DNA from: Sphingomonas flavescens
Lineage (GTDB): Bacteria > Pseudomonadota > Alphaproteobacteria > Sphingomonadales > Sphingomonadaceae
Assembly: GCF_030866745.1 (NCBI RefSeq)
Contig: NZ_CP133016.1
Span: 1,722,001-1,786,000, forward strand
Direction: 5' to 3'
Length of the DNA stretch: 64,000 nucleotides
The position numbers were made by a program, and so were the translations under genes. This document shows positions 8,491-17,195 of the stretch, one piece after another. The notes below the pieces were generated by a model. That model was not told the origin of the DNA. It saw only the letters and a program-made list of their open reading frames with translations, and made no database searches. Position 1 is the first letter of the stretch; each line of letters starts with the position of its first letter.

Positions 8491-9165
8491 CTAGCCGTCG
8501 AGCTGAAACCGCAGGGTGATGTTCAGCGTGGTGGCGACAGGCTGGTCATCCACGGTTGCCGGGGCATAGCGCCAATGGGCGATGAGGTGCCGGCGCGCCG
8601 CGGCGACAAAGACCGGGTCAGCGCGTCCGATGGGTTCGACGCCGATCACCCGCCCACTCCGGTCGATCGTCAACCTTAGGTTGAGCGTCGCTTCTTCTTC
8701 AGCCGCAAGCTTGGACGCCGGGTAGGGCGGCTTCAGCTCCGACGAGGCCGTGATGAGGCGGGGGTCGTGGCGGACTGGCGGCAGCCTAATCGGCTCGCCA
8801 ATGATCGGCCCCGCCCCGGTGCTGCCCACGTCACCGCCGCCGGTCATCGTGCCTGCTCCGGTATCGGTCGGGCCTCGGTCGAGCGGCGGATCGCGCGGAA
8901 TCGGCAGCGGCGGGAGTGGCGGCGTGGGCGTCGGCACTGGCGCGGGCGCATGGTGTGTCTGCGGTTGCGGAATGGGGTCCGGATCGGTTGGGAGCGGGAC
9001 GTTGACAATCTCGATCGGCTTCTCGCGAATGCGGATCGGCAGATCCATCTTCATGCTCATCACCACCGCGGCGACCGCGACGTGGGCACTGATGATAAAC
9101 AGCAGGGCGTTGGGGCTGGATTGGCGATTGCCCGCGGTCGGGCGGCTTGCTGCGTAGGCCAACAT
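8491..9165 (-). CDS. TonB family energy-transducer-like protein
   Basis: 224 residues with TonB layout: an N-terminal membrane anchor (about residues 20-38, ALLFIISAHVAVAAVVMSM), a long Pro-rich periplasm-spanning stretch (about 55-120, repeated PxP), and a C-terminal TonB domain (YPASKLAAEEEATLNLRLTIDRSGRV, then ALRRHL-like AAARRHLIAHWRYAPA). It should couple the proton motive force to outer-membrane receptors. No exbB or exbD is adjacent, so it is an orphan TonB. The start has an excellent AGGAGG site 6-7 nt upstream. Confidence 0.85.
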   Translation of the reverse strand: MLAYAASRPTAGNRQSSPNALLFIISAHVAVAAVVMSMKMDLPIRIREKPIEIVNVPLPTDPDPIPQPQTHHAPAPVPTPTPPLPPLPIPRDPPLDRGPTDTGAGTMTGGGDVGSTGAGPIIGEPIRLPPVRHDPRLITASSELKPPYPASKLAAEEEATLNLRLTIDRSGRVIGVEPIGRADPVFVAAARRHLIAHWRYAPATVDDQPVATTLNITLRFQLDG

Positions 9166-9201
9166 TCGGAACCTCCTCTGTCCAAAAGGCTCGATGACTG
9201 A

Positions 9202-9218
9202 ATGTTACATCATAACAT
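9202..9218. promoter_or_regulatory. AT-rich inverted repeat upstream of the TonB-like gene
   Basis: ATGTTA CATCA TAACAT, a perfect 6-bp dyad with a 5-bp spacer, 36 bp upstream of the TonB-like start in an unusually AT-rich patch for this genome. Position fits a promoter/operator. I cannot assign a regulator. Confidence 0.4.
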
Positions 9219-9262
9219 AACTCGCGCAAGTGGAAATTGTTGCCGATTCACTTAACGGGAAT

Positions 9263-10582
9263 TTAGCGGCGTGCGGCGGCTTCGAGGCGGGCGATGGCGC
9301 GCTCGCGGCCGATACGCTGGAGCAGGCCGGCCATCTCCGGCCCGCTGTCCTTGCCAGTCAGGGCGAGCCGCAGCGGATGGAAGAGATCGCGGCCTTTCCG
9401 GCCGGTACTCTCCTTGAGCTCAGCCGTCAGCACTTTCCATGGCTCGGCGTCCCAATCGAGCTGTTCTGCGACACCTGCCGCATCTTTCGCGAATAGCCGT
9501 TCTTCGTGGCTGAGCTCCGGTGGCTCGATGTCGCCATCGACGATGGCATACCAACCGGCGAAGTCGGAAACGCGCTCGAGGTTGGGCCGCAGGAGCAGCC
9601 AGTCCTGCTCGGTAGCGCCGGAGGGGAGGCGGTCGGCTACGGCCGCAAAGTCGAGCTTGTGCAGCAGGCGGGCGTTGACGAGCTCGACCTCGTGCGAATC
9701 AAAGTGTGCCGGGGCACGGCCGAAGGTCGCGAAATCGAAGCCGGCTGCGAGCTCGGCCAGCGTGGTGGCGGCCTCGACCGGTTGCGACGTGCCGATCCGC
9801 GCCAGGACTGACAGCATGGCCATCGGCTCGACGCCCTCGGCGCGCAGATGCTCGGCGCCGTACGAACCAAGGCGTTTCGAGAGCTTTCCCTCGGCGGCGA
9901 CCAGCAATGCCTCGTGCGCGAACTGGGGCGGTTCGGCGCCAAGGGCTTCGAACATCTGGATTTGCGCGGCGCTGTTGGAGACGTGGTCTTCGCCGCGGAC
10001 GACGTGGGTGATGCCGAGGTCGACGTCGTCGATGACACTGGGGAGAAGATAGAGCCAGCTGCCGTCCTCGCGGCGGACGACGGGGTCGCTCAGCAGCTTG
10101 GGATCGAACCTTTGCTCGCCACGAATAAGGTCGTTCCAGACGATCGGCGCATCGTGGTCGAGCTTGAACCGCCAGTGCGGCGCGCGCCCTTCAGGGACCG
10201 GCGCATCGGCAGGCTTGCGCTCGTATACCGGCGGGAGGCCGCGGCCGAGCAGCACCTTGCGGCGAAGGTCGAGCTCTTCGGGCGTTTCGTAACAGGCGTA
10301 GACGCGGCCCACCGCCTTCAGCCGGTCGAACTCGCGCTCGTAGAGGTCGAACCGCTCCGACTGACGCACGACCTTGTCGGGGTTGAGGCCCATCCAGGCG
10401 AGGTCGTCGCGGATGGCCTGGTCGAATTCCGCCGTCGACCGCTCGCGATCGGTATCGTCGATGCGCAGGATGAACGTCCCGCCATGCTTCCGCGCGAAGA
10501 GGAAGTTGTGCAGCGCGGTGCGGATGTTGCCGACGTGAAGGCGGCCGGTGGGCGAGGGGGCGAAACGGGTAACGACGGTCAT
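9263..10582 (-). CDS. gltX: Glutamyl-tRNA synthetase
   Basis: 439-residue class I GluRS. The HIGH-type motif is in FAPSPTGRLHVGNIRTALHN, and the KMSKS-type loop is KLSKRLGSYG. IDDTDRERS and GEDHVSNSAAQIQMFEALG are also typical. Many Alphaproteobacteria carry two GltX copies, one of which charges tRNA-Gln for transamidation; which copy this is cannot be told from one sequence. The C-terminal anticodon-binding part ends with LLQRIGRERAIARLEAA. A stand-alone gene between the TonB-like gene and the paralogue pair. Confidence 0.95.
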   Translation of the reverse strand: MTVVTRFAPSPTGRLHVGNIRTALHNFLFARKHGGTFILRIDDTDRERSTAEFDQAIRDDLAWMGLNPDKVVRQSERFDLYEREFDRLKAVGRVYACYETPEELDLRRKVLLGRGLPPVYERKPADAPVPEGRAPHWRFKLDHDAPIVWNDLIRGEQRFDPKLLSDPVVRREDGSWLYLLPSVIDDVDLGITHVVRGEDHVSNSAAQIQMFEALGAEPPQFAHEALLVAAEGKLSKRLGSYGAEHLRAEGVEPMAMLSVLARIGTSQPVEAATTLAELAAGFDFATFGRAPAHFDSHEVELVNARLLHKLDFAAVADRLPSGATEQDWLLLRPNLERVSDFAGWYAIVDGDIEPPELSHEERLFAKDAAGVAEQLDWDAEPWKVLTAELKESTGRKGRDLFHPLRLALTGKDSGPEMAGLLQRIGRERAIARLEAAARR

Positions 10583-10620
10583 GACGACTGCGCCTATCGC
10601 GCAGCGTCAAGCTTTGCCAG

Positions 10621-11337
10621 TTATCGATCCGGACGATCGCGATCGCGGAAAGCAAGCCCGGTGCGCCACATCTCCGCGCAGTTCGAGACTGGAGTGATTC
10701 CGGGATTGAGCTTGCGGGGTACGCCAAGCTGTCTGGCGAGTTGCTGGATCACTTCGGTATTCTCGGCCAGGCGCGCGAGCAACGCCCTCACCTTTACCGC
10801 AGCGGCCCGCGCGGCCGCCCGATCAGCGTCGCTCACCTTTCCGCCCGCCCCGTCGAGCCGCTGGAAATCGAACCAGACGCGGTTGAGCTCCACGACTTCG
10901 TCCTGCACTTCGCGCAGGTTGAATTGCATGCTGCCGATCTTGGTGCGCGTGCTCTCGCCATACTGACTCCCGAGCAATCGATACTGCTCGGTGGTGATGT
11001 CGTCGGGCCCCATCCCCGCGAGCGGCGCGAATGCTAGCTGCGCGGAGTCAGCCGCTTGATCGCTCGCAGCAATTCGAAACAAATCGTCGGCACGCTCCCG
11101 ATAACAGGGTATGGCGACTGCATAGGTATCGGCGATGATCCGGTAGACACCGAACGCGCGCATCTGATCGCGGTATAGTCCTTCGACTTCCTGCATCTGG
11201 CTGCGGTTGCTGGCCCAGTTCGACACCTGCTGCGCGGCCAGGACGCCGATCATGACCACGGTGAGTTCGAACACGAACAGCCGCGATGTCTCTTTGCCGC
11301 GGCCGCTTTGCCACCATAACCGAACCGCGCGGAACAT
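10621..11337 (-). CDS. Membrane-anchored unknown protein, second copy of a tandem pair
   Basis: 238 residues; the start is the ATG of MFRAVRLWWQSGRGKETSRL, chosen because the downstream neighbour copy begins in the same way; the longer open frame upstream overlaps that copy's 3' end. One membrane helix (about residues 20-42, FVFELTVVMIGVLAAQQ), a helical periplasmic or cytoplasmic body, and the conserved end NCAEMWRTGLAFRD. Not recognised by family name. Two cysteines (about residues 81 and 221) have counterparts in the paralogue and could form a disulphide. Confidence 0.75.
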   Translation of the reverse strand: MFRAVRLWWQSGRGKETSRLFVFELTVVMIGVLAAQQVSNWASNRSQMQEVEGLYRDQMRAFGVYRIIADTYAVAIPCYRERADDLFRIAASDQAADSAQLAFAPLAGMGPDDITTEQYRLLGSQYGESTRTKIGSMQFNLREVQDEVVELNRVWFDFQRLDGAGGKVSDADRAAARAAAVKVRALLARLAENTEVIQQLARQLGVPRKLNPGITPVSNCAEMWRTGLAFRDRDRPDR

Positions 11338-11365
11338 GGTCCCTCCACCGGTAATCGGCATTAGT

Positions 11366-12094
11366 TTAGCGATTATTTGCGGGCGCGTCCCGCCAGATGC
11401 GGCCTGTCTGCCATATCTCGTTGCAGCCACCCACGGGTCCCGCCGACCCGAAGTCCGCGCCGGAGGTGATCGGAGCGATGCCGAGACGGGCAGCCGTTGC
11501 CTCGACCATCGCGGCGGAGGCGCGAATTTGGTCGAGCTGTGAACGGACTTGCACCGCGACGTCGCGCACTGTCGCCCGGTCCGCGGGCGAGGTGGCGCCA
11601 AGAGATGGATCGAGCAGCGCGAAGCGATCCCAGCCTCGCCGGACGGCGCGATATGAGTCGACGAGCCCACCGGTACCGGTGATCACGACCGCGTAATTGT
11701 CGACGCGATCGTTGCCGAAACGGTCGTGGAACTCCCGATTCATATCGGGCGAAAAGGGCTCGACGGTGTAGCCGATGAATTGCGGGACCCGGAGTTCCTT
11801 CGTATCCACGGGATCAGCGGCCGCCGCGTGGCGGGCGATGCTTTCGACACGGGCGACAAGACAGGGCGTTGCGGCCGACCAGATCCGCGCGACCTGCCGG
11901 GCTCGGCCGATCTCATAGCGAACGCGCTTGTCCTCTTCCCCGATCGCGCGCTGCTCGGCACGGTCCGATACCCAATTGGCGAGACCCTGGGCGGTGAGCA
12001 CGCCAGCTACGACCACCAGGAATTCGAATGCGAACAGACGCGCCGTGACCTTGCCGCGGCCGCTGCCCCACCAATGACGCACCGCGTGGAACAT
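11366..12094 (-). CDS. Membrane-anchored unknown protein, first copy of a tandem pair
   Basis: 242 residues, paralogous to the next gene: both start MFxAVRxWWxSGRGK, follow with a single membrane helix (here about residues 20-42, FAFEFLVVVAGVLTAQGLANW), and end in C-x-E-[IM]-W-x-TG-x-x-[FW]-RD. The middle region has diverged strongly, so the duplication is old or fast-evolving. The gene follows nadE by 36 nt. Function unknown; the anchored, helix-rich layout suggests an envelope protein or a sensor-like part, but nothing in the sequence proves it. Confidence 0.75.
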   Translation of the reverse strand: MFHAVRHWWGSGRGKVTARLFAFEFLVVVAGVLTAQGLANWVSDRAEQRAIGEEDKRVRYEIGRARQVARIWSAATPCLVARVESIARHAAAADPVDTKELRVPQFIGYTVEPFSPDMNREFHDRFGNDRVDNYAVVITGTGGLVDSYRAVRRGWDRFALLDPSLGATSPADRATVRDVAVQVRSQLDQIRASAAMVEATAARLGIAPITSGADFGSAGPVGGCNEIWQTGRIWRDAPANNR

Positions 12095-12130
12095 GCCCCC
12101 TCCACCCTGCTTGCGGGCGGAGAATAAACC

Positions 12131-13774
12131 TTATTTGCCGGTGTGGAAGGCGTTGCTGATCGGGTAGCGGCGGTCGCGGCCGAAGTTGCGGGTGCCGATC
12201 TTGACGCCGGGCGGGGCCTGGCGGCGCTTGTATTCGGCGCGCAGGACCTTGCGTTCGATGTCTGCGACCAGCGCGGCCTCCTCGCCGGTCGCGTCGGCAG
12301 CTTCGGCAACCGACATTTCTTGTTCGACGAGCGCCTCGAGGATGCGGTCGAGCATCGAATAGGGCGGTAGGCTGTCCTCGTCCTTCTGGTCGGGGCGAAG
12401 CTCGGCGCTGGGTGGCTTGGTGATCACCCGCTGCGGCATCACCGGTCCGGCGGGACCGAGCGCGTGATGCGGCTTCGTCTCGTTGCGCCAGCGTGAGAGC
12501 GCGAAGACGGTCGACTTGTAAGCGTCCTTGAGCACCGAATAGCCGCCGGCCATGTCGCCATAGAGCGTGGCGTAACCGACGCTCATCTCGCTCTTGTTGC
12601 CGGTGGTCAGCAGCATTTCGCCGGTGGAGTTGGATAGCGCCATCAGCGCCACCATCCGCAGACGGGCCTGCACGTTTTCGGCGGCCAGACCGGTCATGTC
12701 GGGGATCATCTTACCGAGGGCATCGACGCCGGGGACGATGGGGACGACGTCATGGCGGCAGCCGAGCAACTTGGCGCAGGCTTCCGCATCCTCAAGGCTT
12801 TCGCGGGACGTATATTTGCTCGGCAGCATCACGCAGCGGACGCGGTCGGCCCCAAGCGCATCGACCGCGACGGCCGCCGAAAGCGCGCTGTCGATGCCGC
12901 CGCTCATGCCGAGGATCACGCCGGGAAAGCCGTTGCGATCGACGTAGTCGCGCAGGCCCATCATCATCGCGCGGTACACGTCCTCGGGGAACTGGGCGAT
13001 GCGCGCCTTGCGATCGTCGACGCACGCCCACCCATCGGAGCCGCGCCGCCATTCGGTGTGCCACAGCGCCTCTTCAAAATCGGGCAGATGTACGGCGAGG
13101 GCGCCGTCGCCGTTGACGACGAAGCTGGCGCCTTCGAACACCAGTTCGTCCTGTCCCCCGACGCGATTGAGGTAAGCGAGCGCCAAGCCGGTCTCGGTCA
13201 CACGCCGCTCGACGAGGGCGATGCGCTTCTCATCCTTGTTGAGTTCGTAGGGGCTGCCGTTGGGGACCAGCAGGAATTCGGCGCCGGCCTGCTTCAGATG
13301 CGCGCAGACGCGTTCCTGCCAGATGTCCTCGCAGATCGGGATGCCGATCCTGACGCCCTTGAACTCTATTGGCTCGGGCAGCGGGCCGGCGTCGAACACG
13401 CGCTTCTCGTCGAAGGTGCCGTAGTTAGGAAGCTCGTGCTTCAGGCGGCGGGCCAGCAGCTTCCCCTCCTGCGCGAGGATGTAGACGTTGTAGGTCTTTC
13501 CTTCCTCGGCATGGATCGAGCCGAACAGGATCGCGGGTCCGGGCTCCGCCGTCGCATCGATCAGCCGCTCGGAAGCCTCCATCGCGCGCCGAACGAATTC
13601 GGGCTTCAGCACCAAATCTTCGGGCGGATAGCCGGTGATCTGAAGCTCCGGGAACATGACCAGATCCACGTCTCCGGCCTTGCGGCGCCACGCGATGATT
13701 TCGCGGGCATTGGCTTCGAGATCGCCGACGCGCTGATTCATCTGGGCGAGCGCGATGGTCAGGCGATCCGTCAT
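12131..13774 (-). CDS. nadE: Glutamine-dependent NAD+ synthetase
   Basis: 547 residues with two domains. The N-terminal nitrilase-like glutaminase has the catalytic set Glu in MFPELQITGYPPEDL, Lys in LKHELPNYGTFDE and Cys in GVRIGIPICEDIWQE. The C-terminal ATP pyrophosphatase domain has GMSGGIDSALSAAVAVDALG, and the ending YKRRQAPPGVKIGTRNFGRDRRYPI is typical. It amidates nicotinic acid adenine dinucleotide, using ammonia tunnelled from glutamine. Divergent from prs across a 94-nt gap. Confidence 0.96.
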   Translation of the reverse strand: MTDRLTIALAQMNQRVGDLEANAREIIAWRRKAGDVDLVMFPELQITGYPPEDLVLKPEFVRRAMEASERLIDATAEPGPAILFGSIHAEEGKTYNVYILAQEGKLLARRLKHELPNYGTFDEKRVFDAGPLPEPIEFKGVRIGIPICEDIWQERVCAHLKQAGAEFLLVPNGSPYELNKDEKRIALVERRVTETGLALAYLNRVGGQDELVFEGASFVVNGDGALAVHLPDFEEALWHTEWRRGSDGWACVDDRKARIAQFPEDVYRAMMMGLRDYVDRNGFPGVILGMSGGIDSALSAAVAVDALGADRVRCVMLPSKYTSRESLEDAEACAKLLGCRHDVVPIVPGVDALGKMIPDMTGLAAENVQARLRMVALMALSNSTGEMLLTTGNKSEMSVGYATLYGDMAGGYSVLKDAYKSTVFALSRWRNETKPHHALGPAGPVMPQRVITKPPSAELRPDQKDEDSLPPYSMLDRILEALVEQEMSVAEAADATGEEAALVADIERKVLRAEYKRRQAPPGVKIGTRNFGRDRRYPISNAFHTGK

Positions 13775-13868
13775 GCCTGCGATTTAGCGAGCCGCCGGGC
13801 TTCCACAACCTTTACGGACCGCGCGGGCGCCCGCTAAAGCCCGAACAGCCGCAAGGGGACAGCCGATC

Positions 13869-14804
13869 ATGAAATTGCTCGCCGGGAACAGCAACCTGCC
13901 GCTGGCCCGTTCCATTTGCGATTATCTCGAGATTTCGCTGACCGATGCGAGCGTTCGCCGCTTCGCCGACGAGGAAGTGTTCGTCGAGGTCAACGAGAAC
14001 GTCCGCGGCGAGGACGTGTTCGTCATCCAGTCGACCAGCTACCCGGCGAACGACAATCTGATGGAACTGCTGATCTGCATCGACGCGCTGCGCCGCGCGT
14101 CGGCCAAGCGGATCACCGCGGTGCTTCCCTATTTCGGCTACGCGCGGCAGGACCGGAAGCCCGGGCCGCGCACGCCGATTTCGGCCAAGCTGGTCGCCAA
14201 CCTGATCACCACGGCCGGCGCGAACCGCGTGCTGTCGATCGACCTGCACGCGGGGCAGATCCAGGGCTTCTTCGACATTCCGACGGACAATCTGTTCGCG
14301 TCGCCGGTGATTGCGACCGATATCACGGCGCGGCTGGGCAACCGCGAGTTGATCGTGGTCTCGCCGGATGTCGGCGGCGTGGTCCGGGCGCGCGGGCTGG
14401 CGAAGCGGCTGAACAACGCCCCGCTGGCGATCGTCGACAAGCGCCGTGAGCGGGCCGGCGAATCCGAGGTGATGAACATCATCGGCGACGTTCAGGGCCG
14501 CACCTGTGTGCTGATCGACGACATCGTCGATAGCGCGGGCACCCTGTGCAATGCGGCTGCGGCGCTGAAGCAGCAGGGAGCCACCGAAGTATTCGCCTAC
14601 TGCACGCACGGCGTGCTGTCGGGCGGCGCGGCGACGCGCGTGGCGAAGTCCGAGCTGAGCGAGCTGGTGGTGACCGATTCCATCTACACCGGCGAGCCCG
14701 ACCCGGTGGACTGCAAGATCCGCCGGCTGACCATCGCGCCGCTACTGGCGGAGGCGATCCGCCGCATCGCCGACGAAAGTTCGGTCTCGAGCCTGTTCGA
14801 CTAG
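13869..14804 (+). CDS. prs: Ribose-phosphate pyrophosphokinase
   Basis: 311-residue PRPP synthase, which makes phosphoribosyl diphosphate from ribose-5-phosphate and ATP for nucleotide, NAD and amino acid synthesis. Visible features: [19 protein letters not shown] (ATP loop), [18 protein letters not shown] signature with the Mg-binding His/Asp, and the PRPP loop [17 protein letters not shown]. Full length. Placement divergent to nadE is biochemically sensible because PRPP feeds NAD synthesis, although that is inference. Confidence 0.96.
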   Translation: MKLLAGNSNLPLARSICDYLEISLTDASVRRFADEEVFVEVNENVRGEDVFVIQSTSYPANDNLMELLICIDALRRASAKRITAVLPYFGYARQDRKPGPRTPISAKLVANLITTAGANRVLSIDLHAGQIQGFFDIPTDNLFASPVIATDITARLGNRELIVVSPDVGGVVRARGLAKRLNNAPLAIVDKRRERAGESEVMNIIGDVQGRTCVLIDDIVDSAGTLCNAAAALKQQGATEVFAYCTHGVLSGGAATRVAKSELSELVVTDSIYTGEPDPVDCKIRRLTIAPLLAEAIRRIADESSVSSLFD

Positions 14805-14835
14805 GAACTTCGCCGCCCCGCTGCGTTGAAGCGGC

Positions 14836-15495
14836 ATGCCCAAAGTCCTGATCACCGGCGCCAACCGTGGCCTCGGTCTCGAATTCGCCAAGCAATATCA
14901 ATCCGACGGCTGGGAGGTCGTCGCCACCGCCCGCGAATCGAGCGACGAGCTCAATGCGCTCGGCGTTCGGGTCGAGCGGCTCGACATGCGCGACCTCGAC
15001 GCGGTGGCGGGGTTCGGGGCGCGGCTCGACGCGCTCGACCTGCTGATCGCGAATGCCGGCACCTACGGCCCGAAAGAGGCCGATAGCGCGGAAGACGCGG
15101 AGGCGTGGCTCGAGACCATGCGCGTAAATACGGTTGCGCCGTACCTGCTCGCCCGATCAGTCCTGTCGCTAGTCGAGGCGTCGCGGGGGAAGCTGGTGGC
15201 GATCAGCACGCGGATGGGTTCGATTGAGGACAATAGCTCTGGCGGATTCCTAGCCTACCGCTCTTCCAAGACCGCGCTCAACATGGCCTGGCGCAATCTT
15301 GCGCTGGACGTGAAGCGGCGCGGCGTGATCGCGGTGATGTTCCACCCCGGTTGGGTGAAGACGCGGATGGGCGGCACGGGCGCGCCGCTGCAGCCAGCGG
15401 AGAGCATCAGCGGCATGCGGCGGGTGATCGACGAGTTGCAGCCGAGCGACAGCGGGGAATTCTTCGGCCACGACGGCGATCCCATCCCCTGGTAG
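14836..15495 (+). CDS. Short-chain dehydrogenase/reductase
   Basis: 219 residues of the classical SDR fold: cofactor loop TGANRGLGLEFAKQY (TGxxxGxG), LIANAGTYG (NAG motif), catalytic Ser in LVAISTRMGSI and the YxxxK pair in AYRSSKTALNMAWRNL. FHPGWVKTRMGG follows, as in C-factor-like SDRs. Substrate unknown. Follows prs by 31 nt and may be cotranscribed. Confidence 0.9.
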   Translation: MPKVLITGANRGLGLEFAKQYQSDGWEVVATARESSDELNALGVRVERLDMRDLDAVAGFGARLDALDLLIANAGTYGPKEADSAEDAEAWLETMRVNTVAPYLLARSVLSLVEASRGKLVAISTRMGSIEDNSSGGFLAYRSSKTALNMAWRNLALDVKRRGVIAVMFHPGWVKTRMGGTGAPLQPAESISGMRRVIDELQPSDSGEFFGHDGDPIPW

Positions 15496-15625
15496 GTTGC
15501 CAGCAGGCGCGCTCCACTCTATAGGCGCGCGCTTTCCAGATCGTTGGAAAACCAATGGCCCGGCCAACAGGCATGCCGTGGCGATTGGATAACGTCGCGC
15601 TCTCGAGCGCTACAAGGAGACGAAA

Positions 15626-15829
15626 ATGCCCAAGCTGAAGACCAAGAGCGGCGTCAAAAAGCGCTTCAAGCTCACGGCGACCGGCAAGATCAAGTGCGGC
15701 GTGGCCGGCAAGCGCCACCGCCTGATCAGCCACAACGCCAAGTACATCCGCCAGAACCGTGGCACCGAACTTCTCGCCGACGCCGATGTGGCGCGCGTGA
15801 AGGGCTGGGCCCCGTACGGCCTGAAGTAA
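15626..15829 (+). CDS. rpmI: 50S ribosomal protein L35
   Basis: 67 residues: [17 protein letters not shown] and [20 protein letters not shown] are the L35 signatures. Start follows an AAGGAG site. First gene of rpmI-rplT with a 13-nt gap. infC, which often precedes these genes, is not here; the 130-nt upstream region must hold the promoter. A leader site for L20 autoregulation, known in other bacteria, was not recognised. Confidence 0.98.
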   Translation: MPKLKTKSGVKKRFKLTATGKIKCGVAGKRHRLISHNAKYIRQNRGTELLADADVARVKGWAPYGLK

Positions 15830-15842
15830 GGAGGCCCGCTAG

Positions 15843-16223
15843 ATGGCACGCGTCAAACGGGGTGTAACCACCCGCGCAAAGCACAAGCGGATCCTGGAAC
15901 AGGCCAAGGGCTATTACGGCCGCCGCAAGAACACGATCCGCATCGCCCGCCAGGCGGTCGAGAAGGCAGGCCAGTATGCCTACCGCGACCGCAAGGTGAA
16001 GAAGCGGAGCTTTCGTGCGCTGTGGATCCAGCGCATCAACGCCGCGGTTCGCGCCGAAGGACTGACCTACGGCCAGTTCATCCACGCGCTGAACCTCGCC
16101 GGCATCACCCTCGACCGCAAGGTGCTCGCGGACATCGCGATGCACGAAGGCGAGGCGTTCAGCGCCATCATCGCGCAGGCGAAGAAGGCACTGGAAGGCA
16201 AGGAAACGCAGAAGGCCGCCTAA
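15843..16223 (+). CDS. rplT: 50S ribosomal protein L20
   Basis: 126 residues: [24 protein letters not shown], then RNTIRIA-type [27 protein letters not shown] and [24 protein letters not shown], all L20 hallmarks. It binds 23S rRNA early in 50S assembly. Ends just before a strong intrinsic terminator. Confidence 0.98.
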   Translation: MARVKRGVTTRAKHKRILEQAKGYYGRRKNTIRIARQAVEKAGQYAYRDRKVKKRSFRALWIQRINAAVRAEGLTYGQFIHALNLAGITLDRKVLADIAMHEGEAFSAIIAQAKKALEGKETQKAA

Positions 16224-16246
16224 GGCTTTCTGAAGCGAGACAATTA

Positions 16247-16282
16247 GGGCGCCGGAAGCGATTTCGGCGCCCTTTTGTTTTC
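16247..16282 (+). terminator. Intrinsic terminator of rpmI-rplT
   Basis: GGGCGCCG pairs with CGGCGCCC; the loop region can extend the stem by GAA/TTT around a GCGA tetraloop. The 3' arm is followed by TTTTGTTTTC. This is the clearest rho-independent terminator on the plus strand of the window. Confidence 0.9.
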
Positions 16283-16306
16283 TGAAAACTGCGTCACAGT
16301 GCTCGC

Positions 16307-16783
16307 ATGTCAGTCAAGTTCCCGACCGCACTGATCGCTGTCGCAGCACTAATTCTGACGAGCTGCACACCTGCCGCTCCGGACATTAGGGTGCTCCGCC
16401 TGCACAATGCGCTATTTGTAGACATTCCTTGGACGTTTTGGCGACGGATCGGCCTTCAACATCCAAGTCTTTGCGTTCGCGCCATCGAAATTTTCGAACC
16501 GAGCCAGGTCGTCTGGAACTTGAGAACACCTGGTGATGATTTTGCTCCATGTGTTGAGACGAAACTCCCAATTCCGCTTGGCGTACGACTGAATGGTTTG
16601 ATGCGGCCCGCCCCCCTGCGGCTGATTGCGGGACGCACTTACGGGATCAACGTGATCGACGTGAACCGCACAGACTTCATTCCGTTTCGAGATCGGGACC
16701 CTACGAACATTACGGATTATCGGCTCTACTTTGAGGCCCCTTGCGAGAGTCGATCGGGCATTTACTCGAAACGCTGCCAGTGA
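16307..16783 (+). CDS. Putative lipoprotein, unknown function
   Basis: 158 residues with a lipoprotein signal: a hydrophobic core and lipobox LTSC, giving Cys at about residue 20. The mature part has no family I recognise; it contains four further cysteines (CVR, CVET, CESR, KRC) that could form disulphides. Base composition is visibly less GC-rich and codon use more mixed than in neighbours, suggesting recent acquisition or relaxed selection. An antisense frame is also open but has no such signal peptide. Confidence 0.65.
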   Translation: MSVKFPTALIAVAALILTSCTPAAPDIRVLRLHNALFVDIPWTFWRRIGLQHPSLCVRAIEIFEPSQVVWNLRTPGDDFAPCVETKLPIPLGVRLNGLMRPAPLRLIAGRTYGINVIDVNRTDFIPFRDRDPTNITDYRLYFEAPCESRSGIYSKRCQ

Positions 16784-16791
16784 ACGGCCTA

Positions 16792-17154
16792 TCAATCTCG
16801 ACTGGAAATCGCTTGCCAGACGAGCAGACCCCATCCCGCGATCATCAGTAGTCCCCCGACCGGTGTGACCGCGCCCAGCCAGCGCGGAGCGCCGAGTGCC
16901 ATGGCGTAGAGGGTAGTGGCGAAGATCAGCACGCCTGCAGCTAGCAACCAAGCGGGCCGCCGCGTCCAATCCGGGCCACTCAATCCAAGCGCGAATATGC
17001 CGATTGCGTGCCAGGCCTGGTATTGAATAGCGGTCTGCCACCAGCCAAGAGCTTGCGGCCCCAGCCGACCGGCCAAGGCATGGGTGCCGAAGGCGCCCAG
17101 CAAGACGGCAACCCCGGCCAACGATGCGCCTGTAGCGACGAGCTTCCGATGCAT
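16792..17154 (-). CDS. DUF423 small membrane protein
   Basis: 120 residues, start at the ATG of MHRKLVATGASLAG. Four hydrophobic helices and the family hallmarks LGAFGTHAL, WWQTAIQYQAWHAIGIFALGL and the C-terminal PVGGLLMIAGWGLLVWQA identify DUF423 (YgdD-like) proteins of the inner membrane, whose function is unknown. The open frame extends upstream without a credible start. Confidence 0.88.
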   Translation of the reverse strand: MHRKLVATGASLAGVAVLLGAFGTHALAGRLGPQALGWWQTAIQYQAWHAIGIFALGLSGPDWTRRPAWLLAAGVLIFATTLYAMALGAPRWLGAVTPVGGLLMIAGWGLLVWQAISSRD

Positions 17155-17195
17155 GGCAATCCGATCGGCGATTGGAAGCAGGCGAGCAACCCCGG

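Noticed and set aside
9252..9266. TTAA-N7-TTAG sequence near the gltX stop
   Set aside because: Resembles a CtrA site but lacks the CCAT extension and overlaps a coding end; not counted with the fibre-cluster elements.
9848..10966. Long plus-strand open frame opposite gltX
   Set aside because: Antisense shadow with no family features.
16412..17041. Minus-strand open frame opposite the lipoprotein gene
   Set aside because: No signal or domain, while the plus-strand frame has a clear lipobox; its 3' start also runs into DUF423.
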